A DNA stretch of 60,851 bases, from assembly GCA_021817005.1 (NCBI GenBank), contig JAKAWJ010000007.1, positions 1 through 60,851 on the forward strand. The letters are read 5' to 3'. Below are positions 8,944 through 17,076 of the stretch, piece by piece. Numbering within the stretch: position 1 is the first letter of the stretch; the number at the start of each line of letters is the position of its first letter. The position numbers were made by a program, and so were the translations under genes. The notes below the pieces were generated by a model that was given only the letters and a program-made list of their open reading frames with translations, did not search any database and had not been told where the DNA came from. This DNA is from an archaeon (lineage in GTDB: Archaea; Thermoproteota; Thermoprotei_A; Marsarchaeales; Marsarchaeaceae).

Positions 8944-10152
8944 GTGGAATCGACAGATTCTGCGAATACGGAGTACATTTCAAGCGTTTATTCCCGAATG
9001 ATTCCTATCGTCTCGGTTGGTCCAGCCAATGGCGGGCCAGGTGAACTGGACAAGTGCGAGTTCCTGCAGCGCGAGCTTGAGCGACTGCAGTTTGAAGAAA
9101 TAGAGCGCGTGGACTCGCGAGACGAACGAGCGAATGGCGGAGTTAGGCCAAATCTCGTTGCAAAATTGCGCAAAAGAGATACGCCCACCCTTTGGATAGT
9201 TGCACATATCGACACAGTACCAGAGGGGGATATCTCGCTCTGGCATCATCCTCCTTTCGCGGCCTCATTCGAGGACGGGAAGGTATACGGAAGAGGTACT
9301 GAAGATGACGGCCAGGGGATTGTTCTCGGGCTCCTGACCGCAAAGAAACTAATTGACCAAGAAAGAACAAATCTCGAGGGCTATGGTTTCGGGTTGGTAT
9401 TTCTCTCCGACGAAGAGAATGGAAGCGTTCACGGGGCGCAGCACTTTTTCAGGGCTAGAAGCTTCTCTAAGCGCGACGTGTTTTTGGTAGCAGACGCCGG
9501 CAGCCCCGACGGCTCAATGATAGAAGTCGCCGAAAAGACTGTTCTATGGTTAAAACTTATAGTAACCGGTAAGCAGACCCATGGCAGTCTTCCAGAAAGG
9601 GGGAAAAACGCGAACAGGGCAGGTATGAAGATCGCTCTGGCAATAGATGAACTCTTGCACAGAAAATATGACGCAGCAGATCCGCTATTCGTCCCACCTA
9701 GCTCAACCTTTGAACCCACAAAGAGAGAGCCCAACGTGCCCAACATAAACACCGTGCCCGGTAGCGATGTCTGTTACTTCGACTGTCGTATTCTTCCTAA
9801 ATATGACCCAGCAGCAATTCTTGCAGATCTGAATGAACTACTCAGGATTCAATCGAAGATGTTGGGGGTGGAGGCAAGGATTGAAACAGTAAGCGGCCAG
9901 CAACCCGCTCCGGTCACCTCTCCGGATTCTCCCGTTATTCGGAAGCTGTCAAGCTTACTAACGGCCCGACGCAAAATCGAACCGAAACCGATGGGAATCG
10001 GAGGAGGGACAGATGCCAGAACTTTGCGCGCCATGGGATACGAAAGTGTGGTTTGGATGACCTGTGATGAGACAGCCCATTCCCCGGATGAATACGCCCG
10101 GCTCTCAAATATAATCTCCGACTCTGAGATTGTCATGAATCTTCTTGAGTGA
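8944..10152 (+). CDS. M20 family peptidase/deacylase (ArgE/DapE/ACY1-like)
   Basis: A 402-residue zinc exopeptidase. Metal ligands sit in VAHIDTVPEGD (about residue 87), GRGTEDDGQG (about 117) and LSDEENGS (about 155), with the late HSPDEY histidine near residue 380. This group includes acetylornithine deacetylase, succinyl-diaminopimelate desuccinylase and carboxypeptidase G2-like peptidases. The N-terminal SVGPANGGPGELDK segment matches the usual start of the archaeal M20 subgroup, so GTG at 8944 is acceptable. It differs from the M20D gene at 5485. Substrate uncertain: arginine/lysine biosynthesis or peptide turnover. Confidence 0.85.
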   Translation: MESTDSANTEYISSVYSRMIPIVSVGPANGGPGELDKCEFLQRELERLQFEEIERVDSRDERANGGVRPNLVAKLRKRDTPTLWIVAHIDTVPEGDISLWHHPPFAASFEDGKVYGRGTEDDGQGIVLGLLTAKKLIDQERTNLEGYGFGLVFLSDEENGSVHGAQHFFRARSFSKRDVFLVADAGSPDGSMIEVAEKTVLWLKLIVTGKQTHGSLPERGKNANRAGMKIALAIDELLHRKYDAADPLFVPPSSTFEPTKREPNVPNINTVPGSDVCYFDCRILPKYDPAAILADLNELLRIQSKMLGVEARIETVSGQQPAPVTSPDSPVIRKLSSLLTARRKIEPKPMGIGGGTDARTLRAMGYESVVWMTCDETAHSPDEYARLSNIISDSEIVMNLLE

Positions 10153-10547
10153 ACTCTTCGTTTTTTGTTGAATCGCACCTTCTCGTGGGCCGTGGCGTAG
10201 CAGCGCTGCACGCTGCGGAAACTTCTTATAATTTGTGCTATGGGCTTTGCCAAGCTGATACATACTCATGTTTAGCTTCTCTCGCAGTCATCATGCCTGT
10301 GTTGACGCTTCATTTGGCACGTCGGAGCAATCTCTGCGCACTCCCATTGCCTGACTCCTTTCCTAAGAATGCAGCCAGTTGAGTAGGATTGGTCCGCTTC
10401 TCCGCATTGGTCTGCTCTTTGGCGATCATACTTGAACCTGCCTTCAACTCGGTTCGATGGCACTGATTTTGTCTGCTTCATTTTGGGGCTGGCAACGATA
10501 AATACCGCAGCAGTATTGCTACTTGCAACTGGGGGGGGGTTCTTGGC
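10153..10547. other. Intergenic interval, no gene recognised
   Basis: 395 bases between the convergent M20 and PolB2 genes. A CTTATAATTT element at 10222-10231 is TATA-like but is followed only by a very short frame. A run of nine G residues at 10531-10539 lies just beyond the PolB2 stop. Confidence 0.4.
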
Positions 10548-12533
10548 TCATAGCGATTTGTTTCTCGGAGAAATCTGTTCTTTAGCCCTTTCGAGCAATC
10601 TGATATAATGACCTTGATCGAAACCGGAAAATCCTTCTTCAGCAAGATAAAGTCTGGAACCCTGAATTACTTGAACTACAGGCGTGTATCCTTCATTTTC
10701 ACGTTCAGCCGCTTCCCCCAATCCTGCCCTCAGCCCCCGCCTCAGAGAGAACACGAGTTCTTCAGGCTTAACCTGATTTCTCAGCACGCGTTCAATTGTG
10801 TGGTCGAATGTAGCAAGTGCCTTGGGGAGTTGAATTGAGAAGCTATCTTCGCTATCTGCCTGCTTGAGAAATTTTATTGCTTCCCACTGCGTTGATCTTA
10901 CGATTCCCGGAGTATCACGCTTTACATAATCTATTCCCTTTATCTTGAGTTTTCCACCTTTTAACCTGCCAAAATACCTTGAAGGCGACCCGAGCGATGA
11001 GCCTTTGTTGTTTGTGAGCACTACCCAGTCATAAAAGGCGTCGATTTTTATTGGTAAGTTTGTCTCTTTCTCGATGAAATCAGCCAGTTTTTGAAACTCG
11101 GATTCGCTTGCCCCCGGCTTTTGAACGAACAGGCTATCTACCATCGTATGAAGTACTCTAAAACCCATTTTCTCAGCCGCTTCAATCGCCTTACCCATGC
11201 ACGCTCTTGAAAGAGACGTAACGCATTCATAGGCTTCTATCTTTCCGAATTTGGCGTTCCTATAGCCGAGGTAACCGAAGGATGCCACGAGCAGCCACTT
11301 TATTGCAGCCTGCCTGAGCGGATTGGGGCCATGCTCAAGCCTCTTCGTCTCCTCTCTTCTCCTGATTACTCCTTCCATTGCTTCCGCTACGAGACCCCGT
11401 TTTTCGCTCACCAAGTGCTTCGTGGTGGGCACCGGTTTCAATTTTTCAACGTAATTTGGGGGGTTCACAGTTTCTGGCGAAATGTTCCAAGAAGAAATGA
11501 GTTTGGGGTACATCGAGATAAAGTCAAGTTGGGCCACACCAAAGTACACACCCGCCTCCGGTCTGAATAGTGTTCCACCTCTGTCGTGGCTGATGACTTC
11601 TTTTATCGTTTTCCAGCTTTCTAATCTTGGATGCGACTCTGGAATCAGATATCTCCATTCGAAGGCGAGTTTGGCTTCGTTGGAAGTCAGAGGTTTGCCA
11701 ATTGACGCCTCTGCCAGCTCCCGGAGCGGCATATATGAAATCCTGCTCCACTCGACAAGTTTGATGAGCTCGGCTCTGAGCGAAGGCGAGTTTGGGCAGG
11801 TTCTCGCAATCTTTAGGGGGATTGTGTCTAGTTCTATCCCTGCTTCGGTGAGCGCTCGACCAAAGGCTGGGGGAAACCTGATGGCATCGACAGAAGAAAG
11901 CTCTGCTGCTATCGAATCTAAAGTTGATAGAGTGCCGCAGTAGCTTGTCTGGCCGATCACAGGCTTCCAAATTCGCAGGTCATAGGAAATGCGGCCGCTA
12001 TCCAACCGACCAACGGGGTCCTTCGAGTAGACTGTTTCCCCGAACCAGTCGAAAAACCTGAATTCCGCATAGCTGTAACCGGGCTCTTCGTAGTCCACTT
12101 TGTCAGGGTCTTCTGCTAGTTCGAGATTGGAGGATTCCTCCTTTACTCTGACCTTTGATGTAGGGGGAAGTTTCAGCTTTATACATAGTTTTGTAAATGG
12201 GTCTGGAAATCGATTATGGACTTCTCCGAGGCCAAGTTTGATTATGCGTCTCTCCGCGGCCGCCGCGGATTCGATATCTGCAAAACTGGCGCGGAGCACC
12301 TTGATTGTCTTGTCATACCAAGGTGGGCTGAACCAGTCTTCTGCTGTAACATCTACGAAACCGGGGTGATCTGCAAGCATCGCAGCAAGCCGTTCCGTCT
12401 TTGGAACCGCGTAGAGGTCGTAGGTTGCCCTAAGAGATATCTTCACTCTGGCGCTTCCGTTCGAGACGGTCAATGTGGTTCTTCCGGGTCTAGTTGAGGG
12501 TCCTATGTCCACTATCCAGCCTGTGAACGTCAT
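10548..12533 (-). CDS. polB2: Family B DNA polymerase, PolB2 (Dpo2-like) group
   Basis: A 661-residue B-family polymerase, shorter than replicative PolB because the N-terminal exonuclease region is degenerate: I see no intact DIE or YxxxD exonuclease motifs. Motif A is DFISMYP at residues 337-343. Motif B is K412-WLLVASFGY, where the usual KxxxNSxYG has lost its asparagine. Motif C is MVDS (464-467) instead of DTDS, so the first of the two adjacent aspartates is missing. This pattern is known from the PolB2 group, once thought inactive; the crenarchaeal Dpo2 member has been reported active in damage tolerance. Likely role: translesion synthesis or repair. It is a single gene with its own TATA and an adjacent palindrome. 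Assignment to PolB2 is strong; activity is inferred. Confidence 0.82.
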   Translation of the reverse strand: MTFTGWIVDIGPSTRPGRTTLTVSNGSARVKISLRATYDLYAVPKTERLAAMLADHPGFVDVTAEDWFSPPWYDKTIKVLRASFADIESAAAAERRIIKLGLGEVHNRFPDPFTKLCIKLKLPPTSKVRVKEESSNLELAEDPDKVDYEEPGYSYAEFRFFDWFGETVYSKDPVGRLDSGRISYDLRIWKPVIGQTSYCGTLSTLDSIAAELSSVDAIRFPPAFGRALTEAGIELDTIPLKIARTCPNSPSLRAELIKLVEWSRISYMPLRELAEASIGKPLTSNEAKLAFEWRYLIPESHPRLESWKTIKEVISHDRGGTLFRPEAGVYFGVAQLDFISMYPKLISSWNISPETVNPPNYVEKLKPVPTTKHLVSEKRGLVAEAMEGVIRRREETKRLEHGPNPLRQAAIKWLLVASFGYLGYRNAKFGKIEAYECVTSLSRACMGKAIEAAEKMGFRVLHTMVDSLFVQKPGASESEFQKLADFIEKETNLPIKIDAFYDWVVLTNNKGSSLGSPSRYFGRLKGGKLKIKGIDYVKRDTPGIVRSTQWEAIKFLKQADSEDSFSIQLPKALATFDHTIERVLRNQVKPEELVFSLRRGLRAGLGEAAERENEGYTPVVQVIQGSRLYLAEEGFSGFDQGHYIRLLERAKEQISPRNKSL

Positions 12534-12562
12534 GATCAGTCAAGTGGGCCGGAGCTGAGCTG

Positions 12563-12571
12563 CTTAAAAAG
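12563..12571 (-). promoter_or_regulatory. TATA box of polB2
   Basis: CTTTTTAAG-like element on the minus strand, centred about 34 bases before the ATG at 12533, giving a predicted 5' leader of only a few bases. Confidence 0.5.
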
Positions 12572-12572
12572 T

Positions 12573-12589
12573 TACCGTAATTTACGGTA
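12573..12589. promoter_or_regulatory. 17-base palindrome abutting the polB2 TATA box
   Basis: TACCGTAA-T-TTACGGTA is a perfect inverted repeat with 8-base arms and a single central base. It ends one base upstream of the polB2 TATA box. Position and symmetry suit a dimeric transcription factor at the BRE/-35 region. The bound protein is unknown. Confidence 0.6.
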
Positions 12590-12790
12590 CATTTTTGACC
12601 GACAGGGAAAAGGACGGGTTCGAAGGACTGAGTTTCATCAGTAGCAGTATTGCCAGCTCAGCTTCTTCTTCGTAGGGGCGCATACAAAGAGGACGACATA
12701 CCTATTCTTACGCCGCTGTGAGGGCATGGAAGAGGCTTCTTCTGACTGGACCTGCTAGAATGACCCAGACCCAAATCTCAGTCAGCATCG

Positions 12791-14428
12791 TCAAGGCTGA
12801 GTGTCTATGTCCATCATCAATCGGCGCAGAATCTCCCTTTCCATGATTGTCCCTAAGAGTTTGCCGTCATCATCTGTGACCGCGATTACGGGCATCCCTG
12901 TCTCCCTGAACAGCTGTGCAAGTCTCAGTGCCGCCTCTCCCTTAGAGACCGTTACAACCTCAGCCAGGGCCATTTCATTCACCTTCAGTCTTGAGATTTC
13001 GCGCTTGGTTAGCGAGAGGGTATCATGAAGGAGAAATGTGGCCACTGGCAATCCTCGTTCGTTTAGCACAACTGCACCCCTTGCGCCTAGCTCAACGCAC
13101 CTTGCAATCGCTTCTCTTAGCGACTGCCGGGCTTCGACTGCGATAGTGGGCTCTGCATTCGCTATTTCAAGGGCTGTAAGGTTCTCTAGGTGCTGCTTTA
13201 CAATCAGCTTCTGGCCCTGCGCAGGTGCTTGCTCGACTACAGATGCGCGCAGTCTGAAGAAGAGGGGCGCTACTAGAGATACCAATACGATTCCGAGAGC
13301 AGCTGAAGAGTAGGTGGTGCTATTGATGAGCACGGCCCCGCTGGACACGGTCAGCGCTGTCAGAAGAAGCGCAGAATCAACCCCACCTTTCATAGCTGTG
13401 CCAAATGCATTCCTCAAGGGGTTGACTCCGAATGCCTTTGAGGTGAGCGCACCAGTCGCGGCCGCAAGTCCAAGGGAAGAAGCGAATATCACGGCCGTAA
13501 GTGGAAGTAGAGAGATCGAGATTTTTACAAAGTAAAGCCCGAGCCCTGCGAAAAATAGAGGCTCGAAAAAGCCATACGTAAAAGCGCGCAGCTTTTCGCC
13601 AAGTACGGGCCTCGCCGAGAGAAAGGGCTGCATGAAAAATCCAAGAAAGAGCGCTACCATGGCCGAGCTGAAGCCGGTGAGCTGGCCCGCGAATCCGAGT
13701 ATGAGAATAATTGCAATAATAAAGGCAAAAACGACTTCCCTTCCCTTTGAGTACACTTCAAGCTTTTCCAGGAGCCTGTTCATCAGGTAGCGAGCGAAAA
13801 GCACTACGCCGAGAAGAATCGTTACGACCTCCGCTCCGACGATGAGCACCGATGCCAGATTGGGCGACCTCCCTCCGAAATCGTAAACAAATGAAAAGGT
13901 CACCACGGCCGCAACTTCCATGAACACTACCTGTGAAAAAATCGCTGTTCCTTCATCGGTTCTCGCTAGGCCCGTATCCGAAAGCAATCTCGTAAGGGGC
14001 CCGGCACTGGTCATACTAGCAGTTATGCCTACAACAGACGCTGTAAGAATGTCATGCGTTAGAAGGTAAACCGCAGTGGTGACACCCGCCAAACGAATAA
14101 AATATTCAAGAAGACCAAGCAGAAGGTGCCTCCCTTTTATCATAGATCCGAATCTAGTTGCATCGAATTCTTCGGCGCCCCCCATAAATAGAAGGAAATT
14201 TATGCCGAGGCCCAAGAATAGTGATATTTCAGGCTGAATATTGACCAGATTCAGTACACCCGGCCCGAAAAGAATCCCTACCAAGATCGCGCCAACAAAG
14301 GGTACCAGGCTGAGTCTTCTGAATACCTCTTCGCCCAGCTTTGCGAGCACAAGCAGACCTCCAATGTAGAGGAGGGAGAGCACGGTGGGAGCAATCGTCA
14401 AGGACTGAGCTCGCTCTCTGCACCACAA
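12791..14428 (-). CDS. CPA2-type cation:proton antiporter with C-terminal CBS pair
   Basis: A 545-residue protein. Residues 10-380 hold about 12 membrane helices with the Kef/CPA2-like VGILFGPGVLNL stretch near residue 50. Residues about 420-540 form two CBS motifs (AVVLNERGLPVATFLLHD and VIAVTDDDGKLLGTIMER), which bind adenine nucleotides and may gate transport. Likely Na+/H+ or K+/H+ exchange for pH or ion control. TTG at 14428 is the longest start; TTG at 14401 would begin nearer the first helix. It is in the same orientation as the MFS gene upstream, 132 bases away. Confidence 0.83.
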   Translation of the reverse strand: MWCRERAQSLTIAPTVLSLLYIGGLLVLAKLGEEVFRRLSLVPFVGAILVGILFGPGVLNLVNIQPEISLFLGLGINFLLFMGGAEEFDATRFGSMIKGRHLLLGLLEYFIRLAGVTTAVYLLTHDILTASVVGITASMTSAGPLTRLLSDTGLARTDEGTAIFSQVVFMEVAAVVTFSFVYDFGGRSPNLASVLIVGAEVVTILLGVVLFARYLMNRLLEKLEVYSKGREVVFAFIIAIILILGFAGQLTGFSSAMVALFLGFFMQPFLSARPVLGEKLRAFTYGFFEPLFFAGLGLYFVKISISLLPLTAVIFASSLGLAAATGALTSKAFGVNPLRNAFGTAMKGGVDSALLLTALTVSSGAVLINSTTYSSAALGIVLVSLVAPLFFRLRASVVEQAPAQGQKLIVKQHLENLTALEIANAEPTIAVEARQSLREAIARCVELGARGAVVLNERGLPVATFLLHDTLSLTKREISRLKVNEMALAEVVTVSKGEAALRLAQLFRETGMPVIAVTDDDGKLLGTIMEREILRRLMMDIDTQP

Positions 14429-14560
14429 CAGCTAGCTTGCTGCTCGGAATCGTGTACTGAACTAAAGCCCATGTTTCCAGACCCAATCAGGCGCTTGGAA
14501 GTCTCTTTCAACCTCGAACGTTTTCGATTCTTGGGTTGGCTTTCCAATCTCATACTTAGC

Positions 14561-16105
14561 TTAATTATCTCCGGAATATCTGGCAAGGCGAATCCGTGGT
14601 GCCGATTTAGCTCTAGTTCGACCATCTTTACTCGGATCGGTATAATCTACTGGTGCGTGCCCGTCAGCCATAGGATTACTGTGCACAACTTCAGTTTTTC
14701 TTTGAGCTTTAGTTTCTCTGATAAAAGTCGGAACGAGGGCAACGCCGTTAACCAACGCCATTGCACCAAAGACACGGTGCATTGCGCCCGAATATAGCTG
14801 AAGGTTGAGCCCGCCTGCAACTGGTAAGCCGGCAAATATTGCCTCGAGAACTGGTCGCGATATCGATGTCGCCATGATTATGAAGGACATGCTCAGACTG
14901 AGCAGCGCACCCACGTTAAAAAGCAATGATGACATGCCAGAGGAGATCCCCCGGCGCAAAGGCGGGACTGAGTTCATGATTGATGCAACGTTAGGTGCCG
15001 CAAACATTCCTCCGCCCAACCCAGCTAACACCATGGGTATCACGAGCAGGTAGTAAGGTGCGCTGAGCGGTATAAAGGCAAATATCAGGAGCGCCACAGT
15101 GCCTGTCGCGAGACCTGCCACGATGAAAGGCTTCTGACCCATCCTGTCCGAAAGCGCGCCGCTTAATGGCCCTGCGCTCACGAACGCTAGCGAAAAAGGT
15201 ATCAGGTCCACTCCCGACTGGAAAGCATTAAGTAAGAGGGCTCCTTGAAAATAGATCACCAAGACGAGAGACAGCCCGCCCCGCGCAACAGCTGAGAGCA
15301 AGTTGGAGAACGCTCCGGCCGCGAAGGCTCGTATCCTAAATAGGCTGAGGTCCATCATCGGATGGTCGGACGCAGTTTCGGCCTTGACAAAACCCAGTAT
15401 CATGAGAAATCCCCCTACCACAAATGCAATGTCTAGCGCAGACCAGCCCGTGAGCGCTCCGAAAGTCGAACCGTAGAGGAATAGTGCAAGCCCAGGACCA
15501 AACAAGAGGTTGCCTAGTTTGTCTATTCTTTCTCGAGATTTGGGTTTTTCTACCTCATGCAACCTCTTGTAGGCCCATACGGTCGCAAAGGCACCGGGGG
15601 CTAGATTAATCCAGAATATCGACCTCCAGCCTAGGGTAGACGTAAGTATCCCCCCCAAGACAAGCGCAATTACGGAGCCAGCAATTCCGGTGACTTGGTT
15701 TATGCCGATTGCTCTCCCTCTTTCAGTCGGGGGAAAGGCGTCAGTGATAATTGCGTTGTTGTTTGCGAATATCAGTGCACCCCCTAACCCCTGGATCATC
15801 CTAAAAATTACGAGAGTTTCGCCGTTAGGAGCAAGGCTACATAGTCCGGAGGCCACGGTAAACAGCGCAAAACCCGAATTGTAGAGTTTGACTCTCCCAA
15901 CAATATCTGCGAGCCTTCCAAGCGCAAGCAGAAAAGTTGCGGAAACGATGCTGTAGCCCATCACGAGCCACAGCCCGTCAAAGGCCGTCGTTCCTGGGAG
16001 AGTGCGAATTATAGTAGGCAGTGAAATCACAACGATGTTAGAGTCAAGAAATGCCATGAAGGATGCTATCGTAGTGTTTGTCAGGACTGTATTCTTGTAC
16101 TGCAT
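14561..16105 (-). CDS. MFS exporter, DHA2 (14-helix EmrB/QacA) type
   Basis: A 514-residue transporter. The first helix carries [17 protein letters not shown], the D-containing signature of DHA2 drug:H+ antiporters. The loop 2-3 motif reads LGRLADIVGRVK, and a second copy LSDRMGQKP lies at mid-protein. There are about 14 hydrophobic segments. Likely proton-driven export of a small molecule; substrate unknown. ATG at 16105, with a TTATTAG element near 16146-16152 (minus). The hydrophilic C-terminal tail of about 50 residues is unusual and of unknown use. Confidence 0.87.
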   Translation of the reverse strand: MQYKNTVLTNTTIASFMAFLDSNIVVISLPTIIRTLPGTTAFDGLWLVMGYSIVSATFLLALGRLADIVGRVKLYNSGFALFTVASGLCSLAPNGETLVIFRMIQGLGGALIFANNNAIITDAFPPTERGRAIGINQVTGIAGSVIALVLGGILTSTLGWRSIFWINLAPGAFATVWAYKRLHEVEKPKSRERIDKLGNLLFGPGLALFLYGSTFGALTGWSALDIAFVVGGFLMILGFVKAETASDHPMMDLSLFRIRAFAAGAFSNLLSAVARGGLSLVLVIYFQGALLLNAFQSGVDLIPFSLAFVSAGPLSGALSDRMGQKPFIVAGLATGTVALLIFAFIPLSAPYYLLVIPMVLAGLGGGMFAAPNVASIMNSVPPLRRGISSGMSSLLFNVGALLSLSMSFIIMATSISRPVLEAIFAGLPVAGGLNLQLYSGAMHRVFGAMALVNGVALVPTFIRETKAQRKTEVVHSNPMADGHAPVDYTDPSKDGRTRAKSAPRIRLARYSGDN

Positions 16106-16414
16106 GTGCTGTATGCTCTGGCTCCAAAATCGTGAGAGTGAACACTAATAAGCCTTGCAAGCCAACCGTGGTGAAACGATCCTCTCGGGGCTCAGGTGTC
16201 GAGGCTCCCTTGGGGTTAGCTTGGAAATCTGGCAACCATCATCCCTGCGGCAAACAGCATAACCCTCATTATCTCTCTCTGCGTCTGTAGCCCTTGAGAG
16301 TCTTTTTGCCATTCTCGAGCAGCGGTAGGACCCGCGTGCGTTGGTCGTTGGGGCATCACGGGGATGAGGGATGGCGCCGGATAGAAGGTGACTAGCCGCT
16401 TATGGGGGCTCTGC
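16106..16414. other. Intergenic interval with a possible 55-codon ORF
   Basis: 309 bases between the MFS exporter and the HTH-CBS regulator, both on the minus strand. Apart from the small frame at 16145-16312 I see no gene, RNA or strong repeat. Confidence 0.35.
16145..16312 (-). CDS. Possible small protein, 55 aa
   Basis: A minus-strand frame from ATG at 16312 to TAG at 16145-16147, beginning MAKRLSRATDAERDNEGY. It is charged and soluble, with two cysteines in VCRRDDGC. There is no TATA box at the leaderless distance and no family recognised. It ends within the promoter region of the MFS gene. It may be a chance frame. Confidence 0.25.
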   Translation of the reverse strand: MAKRLSRATDAERDNEGYAVCRRDDGCQISKLTPREPRHLSPERIVSPRLACKAY

Positions 16415-16981
16415 CTAGCGGGTCTCTGAAATTAATACGTCTATTTTAGTAATTATCCCGCTGATTTCGCCATGGTCAGAGACTAGCACTGCTGACACAT
16501 GCCTGAAGAGGGAGTAGAGCGCATCTATTGGAGTGTCGCCATCTACTACCGGAAAGGAAGTCTGCACGAGCTCTGAAACAGGGTGATTTAGTAAATCCCG
16601 ATTCTTGGAACTTGATAACAAACTGAGAATGTGGCCCTCGCTCAACGAACCAACAAGCTTTCCTTTCGAGAACACAGGAAGTTGGGAAATCGCCCGCTCT
16701 CTCATCAAAGCAATACAATCTTGCAGTTTTTGATTGGCTTCTACGGCGATAATCGGGGAAGAAGCAATGGCCGAAGCCTTCCTCATACTTCCCCGCGCGG
16801 AGGTCAGCAGGGCTCCAGATATGGCCTTTAGCGTGGTGTATGAAGGGTCTACAGCGCCAGATTCGACCTTTGCTATTATGGATTGGCTCACACCAGCTCT
16901 TTTCGCTAGGCCAGCTTGAGTGAGGCCCAGTTGAGATCTGATCCTCTTTATCTGCTTTGGATCCAGTAATGTTACTGCCAT
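16415..16981 (-). CDS. HTH-CBS transcriptional regulator
   Basis: 188 residues from ATG at 16981. I prefer this to the upstream frame start at 17035 because it follows a GGGAGG ribosome-binding site and a TATA box at 17014-17021. Residues about 8-60 are an XRE-type helix-turn-helix (RIRSQLGLTQAGLAKRAGVS). Residues about 65-185 are a CBS pair, which usually binds AMP, ATP or S-adenosylmethionine. It is divergent from the threonine/sulfur-carrier cluster, with 95 bases between the starts and matching palindromes on both TATA boxes. I infer that it regulates that cluster and itself. Confidence 0.85.
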   Translation of the reverse strand: MAVTLLDPKQIKRIRSQLGLTQAGLAKRAGVSQSIIAKVESGAVDPSYTTLKAISGALLTSARGSMRKASAIASSPIIAVEANQKLQDCIALMRERAISQLPVFSKGKLVGSLSEGHILSLLSSSKNRDLLNHPVSELVQTSFPVVDGDTPIDALYSLFRHVSAVLVSDHGEISGIITKIDVLISETR

Positions 16982-17010
16982 CTTTAACGGCCTCCCGATT
17001 CTAGTCCATA

Positions 17011-17024
17011 ATTCATATAAGAAT
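17011..17024. promoter_or_regulatory. Palindrome on the HTH-CBS gene promoter
   Basis: ATTC-ATATAA-GAAT: 4-base inverted arms around a 6-base A/T core, which is the TATA box of the regulator gene read on the minus strand. Extending the arms to ATAATTC/GAATAAT keeps 6 of 7 pairs. Probable autoregulatory operator. Confidence 0.5.
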
Positions 17025-17037
17025 AATCCTGTCAATC

Positions 17038-17051
17038 ATGCAAATAAGCAT
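17038..17051. promoter_or_regulatory. Palindrome on the thrC promoter
   Basis: ATGC-AAATAA-GCAT has the same 4-6-4 layout as the palindrome at 17011-17024, 27 bases away. Its A/T core (AAATAA) sits 32 bases before the TTG of thrC and is the best TATA candidate for the cluster. Confidence 0.5.
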
Positions 17052-17076
17052 CCATTCAAAATCCCGCTGACTATCA

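Noticed and set aside
8781-9044. 87-codon ORF ahead of the M20 peptidase
   Set aside because: It overlaps the peptidase start in another frame for about 100 bases, its end is clearly a shadow of the peptidase, and no promoter or domain supports it.
10531-10539. G9 homopolymer beyond the polB2 stop as a phase-variation tract
   Set aside because: It lies outside any coding frame and away from promoter elements, so slippage there would have no evident effect.
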